Shown: positions 35,313 through 43,685 of the stretch, piece after piece
Position numbering within the stretch: the first letter of the stretch is position 1
Layout of the letters: each line of letters opens with the position of its first letter
Assembly: GCF_019654975.1 (NCBI RefSeq)
Contig: NZ_BPEW01000002.1
Coordinates: 235,406-299,405, forward strand
Source of the DNA: Shewanella sp. c952
Lineage (GTDB): Bacteria; Pseudomonadota; Gammaproteobacteria; Enterobacterales; Shewanellaceae
DNA: 64,000 nucleotides
Direction: 5' to 3'
Program-made: the position numbers and the translations under genes
The notes under the pieces: model-generated
Seen by the model: the letters and a program-made list of their open reading frames with translations, nothing else
Told to the model about the DNA's origin: nothing
Database searches by the model: none

Positions 35313-36804
35313 ATTTGCAGACTGGTCATCGCTATCAGCTTGGTCAGTTATTAGCTTTACTTTATTTGCCGTTAAGCAGTTATTGAGCAACGGTTATGCA
35401 CTTATCCCTGTGGTATACACCGGTTGGCAACAGGGCTTTAGTAGCCCTTGGGTTATTATAGTAGTGCTATTAAGCGTGGTATTAATCCTTAGCTACAGCG
35501 TGCTGCAATGGCTCAAATTCAGATTTAAGATTGATGCTCACAAGCTTAATATTAAGCACGGCATCATTTTCAAAAAAGTCGACGAAATCCCCTTCAATAA
35601 AATTCAAAACGTTCGTTTGCAGCAGCCTCTTTATTTTAGGCCAATGGGGCTCTATAGCATTGTGGTAGAAACCGCTGGCTCTAAAGGGAATGAGGCCGAA
35701 CTTTCAGCCCTTGATTACAAAGAAGCTTTAGCGCTGAAAAAACGCTTGATGACCGAACAAGAACATCAAAGCCAAGACAGCAATGATGCAGGCACGAGTG
35801 CAGCCGATACGCAACACAATACCCTGGCCCGAAAAAGCTTTAAGGAGCTGGTTTTATTCGGGTTGTATCAAAACAATGCAATTTGGTTAGCCGTTATCTT
35901 GGGGCCACTATTTGGTCAACTCGATTGGGAGTCAATGGAGAATCTACAATCCGTGCAAACTTTTTGGGCTTGGTACGATGTTAATATCGCTATCAGCTTT
36001 ATTTTGCAGGCAGCCTTTGCACTATTGGCTTTAACTTTATTCTATCTACTGTTTTCGATTCTTTCGATGACCTCATCCGTGCTGAAATACTTTCCCTATC
36101 GCTTGAGTCGTAGCGGAAATACCTTACATCGCACTGGCGGGGTTATCGCCAAACAAAACGATGCTTTAGCGATAAGACGCATTCAAGTGGTTAAGTTTTA
36201 TCAACCGCTCGTGGGTCGGTTCTTTAAACGCTGGACAGTGTATTTCCAGCAAGTAAAAGGTCATGAAGTGGAGCAGCGCGGTAGCAGTAACATGTTGGTA
36301 CCGACGATGTCTCGAAGTGCTATTGCCGAGCTACTACCAAAGCTAAAAGGCATTGAAGCAACCTCCATCACACTGCCTAAAGCCTACCAACATATCCACC
36401 TAGGCTGGTTTTGGCGCCGAGGCCTACTGCCGCTGCTGGTTCCCGCAATTAATACTTACTTTCATGGTTTAGACATATATACCGAGATCCTATGGATTGC
36501 AGCCAGCTTATTTTGTCTTGGGATCTACCTAAGATATCACCAATATGGTTATGTGATTGAAGGGAATAATCTGTGGTTTCACTCAGGCTTACTCGGCCAC
36601 TCTTGGCAGCTTGTCGCCTTGAGTAAAGTACAGCATATCGCAATGAGCCAAAGCCCAAATCAGAAACGCAGTCAGTTAGCCAATCTTGAAATTGGGCTTG
36701 CTAGTGGCAGTATTAAGCTACCCTATATATCAGTAATCGATGCCCGTAATATCGCAGAGCGATCACTCTCGCTTATTCATAATGACCACAGGAATTGGAT
36801 TTAA
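35302..36804 (+). CDS. YdbT-like bacterial PH-domain membrane protein, 500 aa
   Basis: Three bPH2 modules alternate with membrane helix pairs. The first, about 60-150, has KHGIIFKKVDEIPFNKIQNVRLQQPLYFRPMGLYSI. The second, about 260-350, has RTGGVIAKQNDALAIRRIQVVKFYQPL. The third, about 415-490, has HSGLLGHSWQLVALSKVQHIAMSQSPNQKR. Helix pairs lie near 15-65, 190-245 and 365-410. This is the layout of YdbT, the larger partner of YdbS. It overlaps its partner by 11 bases. Lipid or membrane-stress roles are suggested for the family but not established. Confidence 0.83.
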   Translation: MSNKFADWSSLSAWSVISFTLFAVKQLLSNGYALIPVVYTGWQQGFSSPWVIIVVLLSVVLILSYSVLQWLKFRFKIDAHKLNIKHGIIFKKVDEIPFNKIQNVRLQQPLYFRPMGLYSIVVETAGSKGNEAELSALDYKEALALKKRLMTEQEHQSQDSNDAGTSAADTQHNTLARKSFKELVLFGLYQNNAIWLAVILGPLFGQLDWESMENLQSVQTFWAWYDVNIAISFILQAAFALLALTLFYLLFSILSMTSSVLKYFPYRLSRSGNTLHRTGGVIAKQNDALAIRRIQVVKFYQPLVGRFFKRWTVYFQQVKGHEVEQRGSSNMLVPTMSRSAIAELLPKLKGIEATSITLPKAYQHIHLGWFWRRGLLPLLVPAINTYFHGLDIYTEILWIAASLFCLGIYLRYHQYGYVIEGNNLWFHSGLLGHSWQLVALSKVQHIAMSQSPNQKRSQLANLEIGLASGSIKLPYISVIDARNIAERSLSLIHNDHRNWI

Positions 36805-36806
36805 TC

Positions 36807-37373
36807 ATGGATCAAATAGCAGAAAACACCCCTGTAACGCCTGATACTATTTTGCATTTTTGGTTCGACGAGATAGAACCGAAACAGTGGTGGGTAAAAG
36901 ATACTGAGTTTGATGCACTGATAAAAAAGCGTTTTGAAGCAGTGTTAAAACAAGCCATTGCAGCAGAGCTTTACCATTGGCGCGCAACGCCAGAGGGGCG
37001 CTTAGCGGAGATTATCGTACTAGATCAGTTCTCGCGTAATATCTATCGCGATACGCCGCAATCTTTTGCTGCCGATGCTATGGCTTTAGTGCTGGCACAA
37101 GAAGCCGTTGCGCTTAACTGTGATAGTGAACTTAAAGCCAAGCAAGTACCATTTTTATTAATGCCCTATATGCACAGTGAATCACTTGCCGTCCACGAAG
37201 TCGCTGTGCGATTGTTTAGCCGAGAAGCAGCTCAAGGCAACCTTGAGTTTGAGCACAGGCACAAAGCGATTATTGAACAGTTTGGCCGCTACCCACATCG
37301 AAATACGATTTTAGGCCGCACATCTACTGCTGCAGAATTGGCATTTTTGCAGCAACCAGGGTCTAGCTTCTAA
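36807..37373 (+). CDS. DUF924-family protein, 188 aa
   Basis: The DUF924 pattern is clear: ILHFWFDEIEPKQWWVKDTEFDALIKKRF at the N-terminus, then IIVLDQFSRNIYRDTPQSFAADAMAL, MPYMHSES and GRYPHRNTILGRTST at the C-terminus. These helical proteins of about 190 residues resemble TPR-like folds; their function is unknown. A TTG at 36795 is also open, but ATG at 36807 has GGAT six bases before it and starts the usual family N-terminus. The gene directly follows the YdbT-like gene (two bases after its stop) and probably shares its transcript. Confidence 0.85.
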   Translation: MDQIAENTPVTPDTILHFWFDEIEPKQWWVKDTEFDALIKKRFEAVLKQAIAAELYHWRATPEGRLAEIIVLDQFSRNIYRDTPQSFAADAMALVLAQEAVALNCDSELKAKQVPFLLMPYMHSESLAVHEVAVRLFSREAAQGNLEFEHRHKAIIEQFGRYPHRNTILGRTSTAAELAFLQQPGSSF

Positions 37374-37424
37374 TGCGAGTTAAATTAGCACTAACCACTT
37401 AAATTACGAGTTGTTCAAGCAAGC

Positions 37425-37868
37425 TTATTTAACGACTAACACCGGGGTTTTAGCTTTATTTGCTAATGCCTCGGCAATATTGGGATTAAGAAGGTGCGCA
37501 ATGCCTTGTCGACCATGGCTAGCAACCACTATCATGCCTATTTCCCCCTGCTCCGATTCAGCTAAAATCTCAGTTAACACATCGCCACTACGAATAACGG
37601 TTTGTACGCTGAGGCCATGATTGAGTTCCGCCTGTATATCGAGCTGAATTTTTTGCAAGCTTTCAGTCGCAAATGACGTTATCTGTTGCTCCAGTTCAGT
37701 GACGGCTTCTACTGCTAGCCCATAATGATGTTCACTAAACGGCTCACTCATCACATGCAGCAATCTTAAACTGACACCGTATAAATTTGCCATTTCTACT
37801 GCATAACTGAGCGCATGTGACGCCGTTATAGAGAAATCTGTTGGACATAGAATTTGACGAGTACGCAT
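37425..37868 (-). CDS. Universal stress protein (UspA family), 147 aa
   Basis: Single Usp domain. RQILCPTDFSITASHAL at the N-terminus is the first strand and nucleotide-contact helix. VVASHGRQGIAHLLNPNIAEALANKAKTPVLVVK at the C-terminus includes the G-2x-G-9x-G(S/T)-like ATP loop in altered form. Usp proteins help survival during starvation and stress. A close paralogue lies directly upstream at 37918-38349, so the pair arose by tandem duplication. It is convergent with the DUF924 gene. Confidence 0.9.
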   Translation of the reverse strand: MRTRQILCPTDFSITASHALSYAVEMANLYGVSLRLLHVMSEPFSEHHYGLAVEAVTELEQQITSFATESLQKIQLDIQAELNHGLSVQTVIRSGDVLTEILAESEQGEIGMIVVASHGRQGIAHLLNPNIAEALANKAKTPVLVVK

Positions 37869-37917
37869 AGCGACTCCTTATTTGACTGATAATGTGAGTA
37901 ACCAAATTTTGCTTTCG

Positions 37918-38349
37918 CTACTTCACCACTAACACTGGACACTTAGCTCTATTAGCGACCGCCTCTGCTACATTAGTGGCCAAGAAATGAGATAAGCCGG
38001 TACGCCCGTGGCTAGCAATAACAATCATCCCCGCCTCTGAACATTCCGCTTCTTTTAGGATCTGCTCCGAAGCAACGCCATGGCGAATAACGCTCTCTAC
38101 TGACAACTCACTATTAAGCTCGGCTAACAACGCGTGCATCTGCTCTGCAGCATTATCTTCCATGCTCTTGGCAAGCTCTTCTGGCGTCACGGTGAGTATT
38201 TGGTAGTTCTCAAGTCCTACAGGCTGATCAATAACATGCACCAATCGTAAACCTACATGGTAAAGGTTAGCCATCTCTATCGCATATTTCAGTGCATGCG
38301 AAGCGGTTTCAGAAAAGTCGGTCGGGCATAATATTTGTCGATTACGCAT
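37918..38349 (-). CDS. Universal stress protein (UspA family), tandem paralogue, 143 aa
   Basis: Nearly the same layout as its neighbour: RQILCPTDFSETASHALKYAIEMANLYHVGLRLVHVID at the start and VIASHGRTGLSHFLATNVAEAVANRAKCPVLVVK at the end. It keeps the GRTG loop better than its partner (SHGRTGLSH versus SHGRQGIAH), so it is the more likely ATP binder. An in-frame ATG lies at 38397, but GGAGG eight bases before 38349 and alignment with the paralogue favour 38349. Confidence 0.9.
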   Translation of the reverse strand: MRNRQILCPTDFSETASHALKYAIEMANLYHVGLRLVHVIDQPVGLENYQILTVTPEELAKSMEDNAAEQMHALLAELNSELSVESVIRHGVASEQILKEAECSEAGMIVIASHGRTGLSHFLATNVAEAVANRAKCPVLVVK

Positions 38350-38546
38350 ATCGAATTCCTCCAAACATTGTTTAATTAGGCTTTGCTGTGGCCGCAAATC
38401 ACTTTAGTCATTCGTTCTCACCCATCTAAAGCTAAAGCAGAGATCAAAGCTGAATCGCTAGCATAAAGGCTTTATATATCGCAGCCTATACAGCCACAAA
38501 ATAACAGCTTAATAGTTTGAGTAAAAAATTATTAACTCGTTCAACT

Positions 38547-38927
38547 TTAATCTTTTAACCACTTATATGCTTGCTCTTTATCTTCAAAAAACTTGGCATC
38601 ATAAGGGGTAAACCAAGCAGCAATCTTTGTCATCCACTCCTGAAAGTTACCGCTACCGACCACCGCGATTTTTTTAAACTCTCTCCCATGAGCTAAGCCA
38701 AGTTTAAGATCATCCCATGCAGCTCTTAACTCCCACCCATCAAGCTCAGTGACGTCGGCAATAACATTAATTTCTGGATGCTCGACTCCAGCTAAAGCAG
38801 ACTCAATCATAGGCACCATATATTGATAATCTTGGTGTGTGAGCTTGCCCTTAGCGGTAAAGTTCAAATGAAACTTATTGTCGAATCGCTCTATACCTAC
38901 TGATATTCCATGTCTTTTATCACTCAT
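38547..38927 (-). CDS. SpoIIAA/STAS-like protein, 126 aa
   Basis: Matches the SpoIIAA-like group of about 120 residues: FHLNFTAKGKLTHQDYQYMVPMIESAL, INVIADVTELDGWELRAAWDDLKLGL, then KKIAVVGSGNFQEWMTKIAAWFTPYDAKFFED. The fold is STAS-like with a hydrophobic ligand cavity; members may bind lipids or quinone-like molecules, but the function is not settled. No anti-sigma partner is adjacent. It lies between the Usp pair and the aldehyde dehydrogenase gene, which is divergent from it. Confidence 0.85.
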   Translation of the reverse strand: MSDKRHGISVGIERFDNKFHLNFTAKGKLTHQDYQYMVPMIESALAGVEHPEINVIADVTELDGWELRAAWDDLKLGLAHGREFKKIAVVGSGNFQEWMTKIAAWFTPYDAKFFEDKEQAYKWLKD

Positions 38928-39049
38928 CTTTATCTCCTTTATTGACGTAATGCCTCATTTCATTTTAGTGCAGTTTAGCTAAGTGAAGTTGATCTTGCTC
39001 ACAAAACAAACTGATATTTGACCTTTACAAAAAAGTGGATTACTATCAG

Positions 39050-39067
39050 ACCGACTAATCAGTCGGT
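39050..39067. promoter_or_regulatory. Probable TetR-family operator
   Basis: ACCGACTAATCAGTCGGT has seven-base inverted arms around AATC. It lies 31 bases before the aldehyde dehydrogenase start, in its promoter region. The TetR gene is two genes down the same transcript, which suggests autorepression of the operon. Confidence 0.65.
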
Positions 39068-39098
39068 TATTTAAAGAGCACTCTCTGGAGCGATGAAA

Positions 39099-40526
39099 AT
39101 GAACATGCCAATTCAACAACAAGCAACACAGCCTTTATCAGATATTCTAGTCGCTCAGCGTACGCAGTATCTCGCACAGCCAGCTCCATCCTACGAGGCT
39201 AGAATTGAGCACCTCAAGAGCCTTAAAAAATCGATATTAGCCTATCAAGAGCAACTGGTTCAGGCGTTAAACCGTGATTATGGTAACCGCTCAATTGATG
39301 ACAGTAATATCTCTGACATCATGCCGTGTATCAACAACATCAATTATAGTCTCAAACATTTGAAAAAGTGGATGAAACCAAGTCGTCGTCACGCAGGGCT
39401 ATTACTCGCTCCGGCAAGCATTAAAGTGCAATACCAGCCGCTTGGCGTTGTCGGTATTATTGTGCCTTGGAACTTCCCTATTATGCTATCGGTAGGCCCT
39501 CTGATCACCGCATTGGCTGCCGGTAACCGAGCAATGATAAAGCTGTCAGAATTTACCCCAGAGACCAACAAAGTCCTGATTGCCATGCTTGCAAGCATCT
39601 ATGATCAAAACCATGTTGCCTGCGTTGAAGGCGAAGCTGGTGTGGCTGCAGAATTCTCATCACTAGCGTTTGATCATATGTTGTTTACTGGCTCCACTAC
39701 CGTTGGTCGCCACGTTATGCGCAGCGCTGCGCAAAACCTTACTCCAGTAACTTTAGAGCTTGGTGGCAAGTCACCGGTTATCGTAGCCGATGATATTGAT
39801 ATGGATATTGCTGTAGAGCGCATGATCTACGGTAAATGTCTTAACTCCGGCCAGATATGTGTCGCACCCGATTACGTGCTAGTGCCCAAAGAAAAGCTCA
39901 ATGATTTTGTGCAGGCTTACAAAAGCAAGTTTACCAAGATGTATGGCCAAGTCAGTGACAACAAAGACTATGGCAGTATCATCAACCAACGTCAGTTTGA
40001 CCGTGTAATGCAAGTTCTCGATGATGCTAAAGCAAAAGGTGCAACCGTAGTAAGTGCCAATGACGAAGCCATTAATACCGATAAACGTAAAGTCCCGACA
40101 CAGCTCATTACTGGCGCGACTGACGACATGTTGCTGCTGCAAGATGAGATATTTGGTCCATTACTGCCCGTTATCCCATACGGCCAGTTAGATGAAGCCA
40201 TCGACTACGTAAATCAACGCCCGCGTCCATTAGCACTCTACTTAATGAGCTTTGATAAGGCGACTCAGCAGAAAGTCATGAACCACACTCACTCTGGCGG
40301 CGTTTGTATTAATGAAACCGTATTTCATGTTGCCGCGGATGATGCACCATTTGGTGGTATCGGTCCATCAGGAATGGGACACTACCACGGTAAAGAGGGC
40401 TTCTTGACCTTCAGTCATGCTAAAACGATTCTCAAGCGTGGCAAGTTCTTTAATACAGGTAAGCTAGTCCACCCTCCTTATGGCGGAGCATTGCAACAAT
40501 TGCTGACAAAGTTTTTCCTGCGCTAA
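39099..40526 (+). CDS. Coniferyl-aldehyde-dehydrogenase-type NAD(P)-dependent ALDH, 475 aa
   Basis: ALDH superfamily, of the shorter coniferyl aldehyde/fatty aldehyde dehydrogenase group. NAD contact is in GVVGIIVPWNFPIML (about 115-129), and the catalytic general base is in TLELGGKSP. The nucleophile Cys lies in NSGQICVAPDYVL (about 250) and the Glu in DEIFGPLLPV. The C-terminus ends HPPYGGALQQLLTKFFLR, with a membrane-prone hydrophobic tail. It oxidises aldehydes to acids; the natural aldehyde is not known. ATG at 39093 is also possible, but GGAG is better spaced for 39099. A TetR gene follows. Confidence 0.85.
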   Translation: MNMPIQQQATQPLSDILVAQRTQYLAQPAPSYEARIEHLKSLKKSILAYQEQLVQALNRDYGNRSIDDSNISDIMPCINNINYSLKHLKKWMKPSRRHAGLLLAPASIKVQYQPLGVVGIIVPWNFPIMLSVGPLITALAAGNRAMIKLSEFTPETNKVLIAMLASIYDQNHVACVEGEAGVAAEFSSLAFDHMLFTGSTTVGRHVMRSAAQNLTPVTLELGGKSPVIVADDIDMDIAVERMIYGKCLNSGQICVAPDYVLVPKEKLNDFVQAYKSKFTKMYGQVSDNKDYGSIINQRQFDRVMQVLDDAKAKGATVVSANDEAINTDKRKVPTQLITGATDDMLLLQDEIFGPLLPVIPYGQLDEAIDYVNQRPRPLALYLMSFDKATQQKVMNHTHSGGVCINETVFHVAADDAPFGGIGPSGMGHYHGKEGFLTFSHAKTILKRGKFFNTGKLVHPPYGGALQQLLTKFFLR

Positions 40527-40547
40527 AGCATTAGGATAATCTCACTG

Positions 40548-41120
40548 ATGAGTAAAATAGATAAAAAACAAGCCATACTAGACACTGCGCTGACACTCTT
40601 TGTCAGCCAGGGCTTTTATGCCACATCAACCGCCTCTATCGCCAAAACTGCAGGAGTGGCAACAGGGACGCTATTTCATCATTTCGCTTCAAAAAATGAA
40701 TTGATGAATTATCTCTTTCTGAATATAAAGCAAGAGCTTGCAACTGAAATACAATCAAAAGCGAGCAATAAGGGAGATCTGCAGTTAAACGCTGAACACC
40801 TGTGGAAAGTTGCTATCGATTGGGCGATTGCCAACCCGTTAAAACAGGAGTTCTTTCAGCAATATTCAATGTCACCTTCAATTGCAGCAGAAGTCAGGCA
40901 GCAAGCAATGACAGGAATATTGAGCTTTATGGGCGAACTGATCACCCTTGGTCAAAAAACAGGCGTTCTAGCAAATTATCCGCTATCATTGATGCTAGAA
41001 GGTTGCCACGGTCAGTATTTGGCCGCGACAAGGTACTTCTTAGACCACCCAGATAAGTGGCAAAATGAAACACACAAGCAGGCAAGCTTTTCGATGTTTT
41101 GGAATGCAATGAAGGCCTAA
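40548..41120 (+). CDS. TetR-family transcriptional regulator, 190 aa
   Basis: The N-terminal helix-turn-helix is ILDTALTLFVSQGFYATSTASIAKTAGVATGTLFHHFASKNELM (about 10-53). The remainder is a helical ligand/dimer domain with no recognised ligand motif. It starts 21 bases after the aldehyde dehydrogenase stop, so the genes form an operon. The palindrome ACCGACT-N4-AGTCGGT before the operon is the likely target. The inducer is probably an aldehyde or its precursor (inference). Confidence 0.88.
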   Translation: MSKIDKKQAILDTALTLFVSQGFYATSTASIAKTAGVATGTLFHHFASKNELMNYLFLNIKQELATEIQSKASNKGDLQLNAEHLWKVAIDWAIANPLKQEFFQQYSMSPSIAAEVRQQAMTGILSFMGELITLGQKTGVLANYPLSLMLEGCHGQYLAATRYFLDHPDKWQNETHKQASFSMFWNAMKA

Positions 41121-41228
41121 TTGTGACTATAACAGTAACAAGCTCATGGAAGAGAAAAACCTTGTTACCAGCGTTTTAATTTTAGATGTAGAAGTAGAAG
41201 TAGCTTAGTTATTCAAGGGAGTGAATTT

Positions 41229-41450
41229 ATGTTAAGAATGAAAACAGAGTGCGAGTGCTGCAAGACCAAGCTGGCGAGAAAAGAGGTCGCTTATATCTGC
41301 TCTTTCGAGTGCACCTATTGCAAAAGCTGCAGTGAAAAAATGCATTTCACCTGTAACAACTGCCAAGGTGCGTTAGTACTTAGGCCACCTAGGTTAATTG
41401 AGCCATTTAAGATCCCAGCAGCGGAGCTCAAAAATACCCTTTTCAGTTAG
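41229..41450 (+). CDS. DUF1272 cysteine-rich small protein, 73 aa
   Basis: Eight cysteines in CECCKTKL, ICSFECTYCKSC and CNNCQG match the DUF1272 pattern (CECCxxxL, ICSFECTFC, CPNCxG). It should bind zinc or another metal. GGGAG lies six bases before the ATG, and a terminator follows. The function of the family is unknown. Confidence 0.85.
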   Translation: MLRMKTECECCKTKLARKEVAYICSFECTYCKSCSEKMHFTCNNCQGALVLRPPRLIEPFKIPAAELKNTLFS

Positions 41451-41478
41451 CTACGTAATTTTTAACTGTAAAATAATG

Positions 41479-41503
41479 AAAGGTCAGCAAATGCTGGCCT
41501 TTA
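41479..41503 (+). terminator. Terminator after the DUF1272 gene
   Basis: Arms AAAGGTCAGCA (41479-41489) and TGCTGGCCTTT (41492-41502), with one G-T pair and a two-base loop. Confidence 0.8.
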
Positions 41504-41566
41504 TTGTGTTTAAGAGGATTTAATCAGCATCGGAGTTATTGGCTAAAACATATTTACTTGCGACTT

Positions 41567-41794
41567 TTACTGAGGTTCTAGAGTCATCTTCTTTAGCCTG
41601 CTTACCAATTCAAATATTCCCCAACATCCCAATCCAAGTAGGCTAATCTGTAATGAGTTAATAGCACTGAAACTAAAATCCTCTGAGTACGCAGCCAAAC
41701 CGATGAGGTAGCCAGCCTGACCCCCCCCCACGGTGGCAAAAGTGATGTAAATTACCAATAAAAAGGGTTTCGAGAATTGAGAACGATAAAACAT
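41567..41794 (-). CDS. Small two-helix membrane protein with a G9 tract, 75 aa
   Basis: Not recognised. Two hydrophobic segments (about residues 10-35 and 45-65). A run of nine G on the coding strand (plus-strand C9 at 41721-41729) encodes VGGGQ near residue 22. Slippage here would break the frame. It is a possible distant paralogue of the next gene: both have exactly 75 codons and the same two-helix layout with an FS/SF-type loop. It lies in the gap after the DUF1272 terminator. Confidence 0.5.
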   Translation of the reverse strand: MFYRSQFSKPFLLVIYITFATVGGGQAGYLIGLAAYSEDFSFSAINSLQISLLGLGCWGIFELVSRLKKMTLEPQ

Positions 41795-41874
41795 AAAGAC
41801 TCCTGTCTAAATCCTGTTTAACTTGAAAGTTACTCGCAAGAGAGGGCTATAGGCACAATAAAGTAAACAAATAT

Positions 41875-42102
41875 TTAGCCTTCAAAAGACTTAGCAAGCT
41901 TGACTCGCCACATGCTATATCCAAATAGAATCCCTGCTATAGGAAAAATGATCAATGAGGATATAAGCCCATCAAAAAACGACATGTCTCCCATAATCAT
42001 CTGAATTAACTGCACGATAATTGCGGTGGAAACTCCCCAACCGAGCACGCCAACCAGCAACACAAATCGAACCATATCGTATTTTCCTGCACTCAAACTC
42101 AT
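41875..42102 (-). CDS. Small two-helix membrane protein, 75 aa
   Basis: Not recognised. Two hydrophobic segments (about 12-33 and 40-62) and a basic tail WRVKLAKSFEG. The start at 42102 is chosen because AAGGAGG is four bases upstream; ATG at 42105 and 42138 are too close to it or have no ribosome binding site. It precedes the gene at 41567-41794 by 80 bases on the same strand, and the two may be co-transcribed. It lies 68 bases downstream of the RND operon end. Confidence 0.55.
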   Translation of the reverse strand: MSLSAGKYDMVRFVLLVGVLGWGVSTAIIVQLIQMIMGDMSFFDGLISSLIIFPIAGILFGYSMWRVKLAKSFEG

Positions 42103-42170
42103 CATTCCTCCTTGATGATTGCTCACGAAAAAGAGCAACTAACTAAAAATAACACCACTCAACGCTTACA

Positions 42171-43685
42171 TTATAGTGACTCTTTCTCAAGTTCAGTTTG
42201 CATCTCTTCACTGGTTAACACCCCACCGCCTAATGCACGGTACAGAGTAATCATAGACAGCAATCGGTCACGTTTTACCAGGCTTAACGTCAACTCTGCA
42301 CTAAACAAACTACGCTGGGCATCCATCAAATCTAATGAACTAGACACGCCATTGCGGTAGCGCAGCATGGCTAAGCGCGTATATTCTGTTGATGCTTCAA
42401 CCAACTCTTGCTGCGCTTCAATGGCTAATTCTGAACGCCTAAAACTGTTCATTGCATCATTAACTTCAAAATAGGCTGCAAGCACAGTACTCCTGTATTT
42501 GAGCATCGCCTGTTTTGCTTCCTCTTGCGCAATATCATATTGCGCCGAAATCTTACCAGAGTTGAATATTGGCGCAGTTATACCACCGAGTAGTGACCAC
42601 GTTACCCCCTCACTATCAAAAATATCACTCAGACTTGGAGACTCTGAACCATAGCTACCACTGATGGTGAACTTTGGGAAAAAAGCGGTCTTAGCGACTC
42701 CAACATTGGCGTTGGCAGCAATAAGAGCTTGCTCTGCGGTTTTAACATCAGGACGTTGCGATAGCATTTGAGAAGGTATACCCACTGCAAATGAGTCTGG
42801 GAACAACGCACCTTCAGCTTTTAACTGCGCTTCGGTTTTAGGTGTTAATGGATACTTAAACTCTCCCAATAAGATCCGTAACTGGTTAGCCTTTTCATTG
42901 CGTTCATAATCGAGATCAGGCAATGTGACTTTGGCACTTTGATACTCCACTTCAGCTTGTCTGACTTGCAAACCGGATATCACCCCATTTTGCTTACGCA
43001 ACCTTGCAAGATCTCGCTCCTTTTTACGCAGTGCAGCGGTATTAAGTGAAATTTGGTAACGCTGCTCAATATCAAGCCATTCATAGTAACGACCAGCCAC
43101 ATCACTAATAAGACTGATAGTCGCTAGATTCAGTGCCTCTTGAGATGAGATAAAGTTAGCAAATTCAGCTTCACTACGGCGACGATTCGCCCCCCAAAGA
43201 TCCAGTTCCCATGAAACCGTACCAGCAACGGAAAAAGTATCTTCTTCCACGGGATTGGTACTGGTTAATGCGCTATCTAGCGCCCGCTCACCACTGGCCT
43301 TGAGTCCAACCACCGGATATAACTCAGCATCAGTAACTGTAACCCCGGCTCTAGCAGCCAATAATCTTGAACGAACTCCTTCCAAATCAAGGTTTTGATC
43401 AAGTGCATGTTCAATTAGACGCTGTAACTCTGGATCGAGATAAAACTCACGCCAGTGTTTAAGCCCGACATTCTGCCCATCGGTTTGCTGTAACTCATCA
43501 AGGTATTGTTGCGGAATATCCAGCTCAGGCCTTTGATAGTCTGGCCCCATAGCGCAAGCAGAAAGCAATAACATGCTTGATGCCATGCTAACTGCAACGC
43601 CTTTGAGCTTGAAGGTTTTTAAGTAAGACCTATGTGAGCCTGAGATTATCGCCTTTTGCTGCTGAGAATTTACTGGTTTAGGCAT
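42171..43685 (-). CDS. RND efflux outer-membrane factor (OprM/NodT-type lipoprotein), 504 aa
   Basis: Lipobox LSAC (Cys44) followed by AMGPDYQRPELDIPQQY, the typical start of mature OprM-like channels. Two outer-membrane-efflux repeats follow, with WELDLWGANRRRSEAE in the first and GLLGGITAPIFNSGKISA in the second. The C-terminus has RNGVSSSLDLMDAQRSLF. It forms the trimeric exit duct of the tripartite pump. Its start overlaps the end of the RND gene by eight bases. Specificity is set by the other two subunits. Confidence 0.93.
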   Translation of the reverse strand: MPKPVNSQQQKAIISGSHRSYLKTFKLKGVAVSMASSMLLLSACAMGPDYQRPELDIPQQYLDELQQTDGQNVGLKHWREFYLDPELQRLIEHALDQNLDLEGVRSRLLAARAGVTVTDAELYPVVGLKASGERALDSALTSTNPVEEDTFSVAGTVSWELDLWGANRRRSEAEFANFISSQEALNLATISLISDVAGRYYEWLDIEQRYQISLNTAALRKKERDLARLRKQNGVISGLQVRQAEVEYQSAKVTLPDLDYERNEKANQLRILLGEFKYPLTPKTEAQLKAEGALFPDSFAVGIPSQMLSQRPDVKTAEQALIAANANVGVAKTAFFPKFTISGSYGSESPSLSDIFDSEGVTWSLLGGITAPIFNSGKISAQYDIAQEEAKQAMLKYRSTVLAAYFEVNDAMNSFRRSELAIEAQQELVEASTEYTRLAMLRYRNGVSSSLDLMDAQRSLFSAELTLSLVKRDRLLSMITLYRALGGGVLTSEEMQTELEKESL

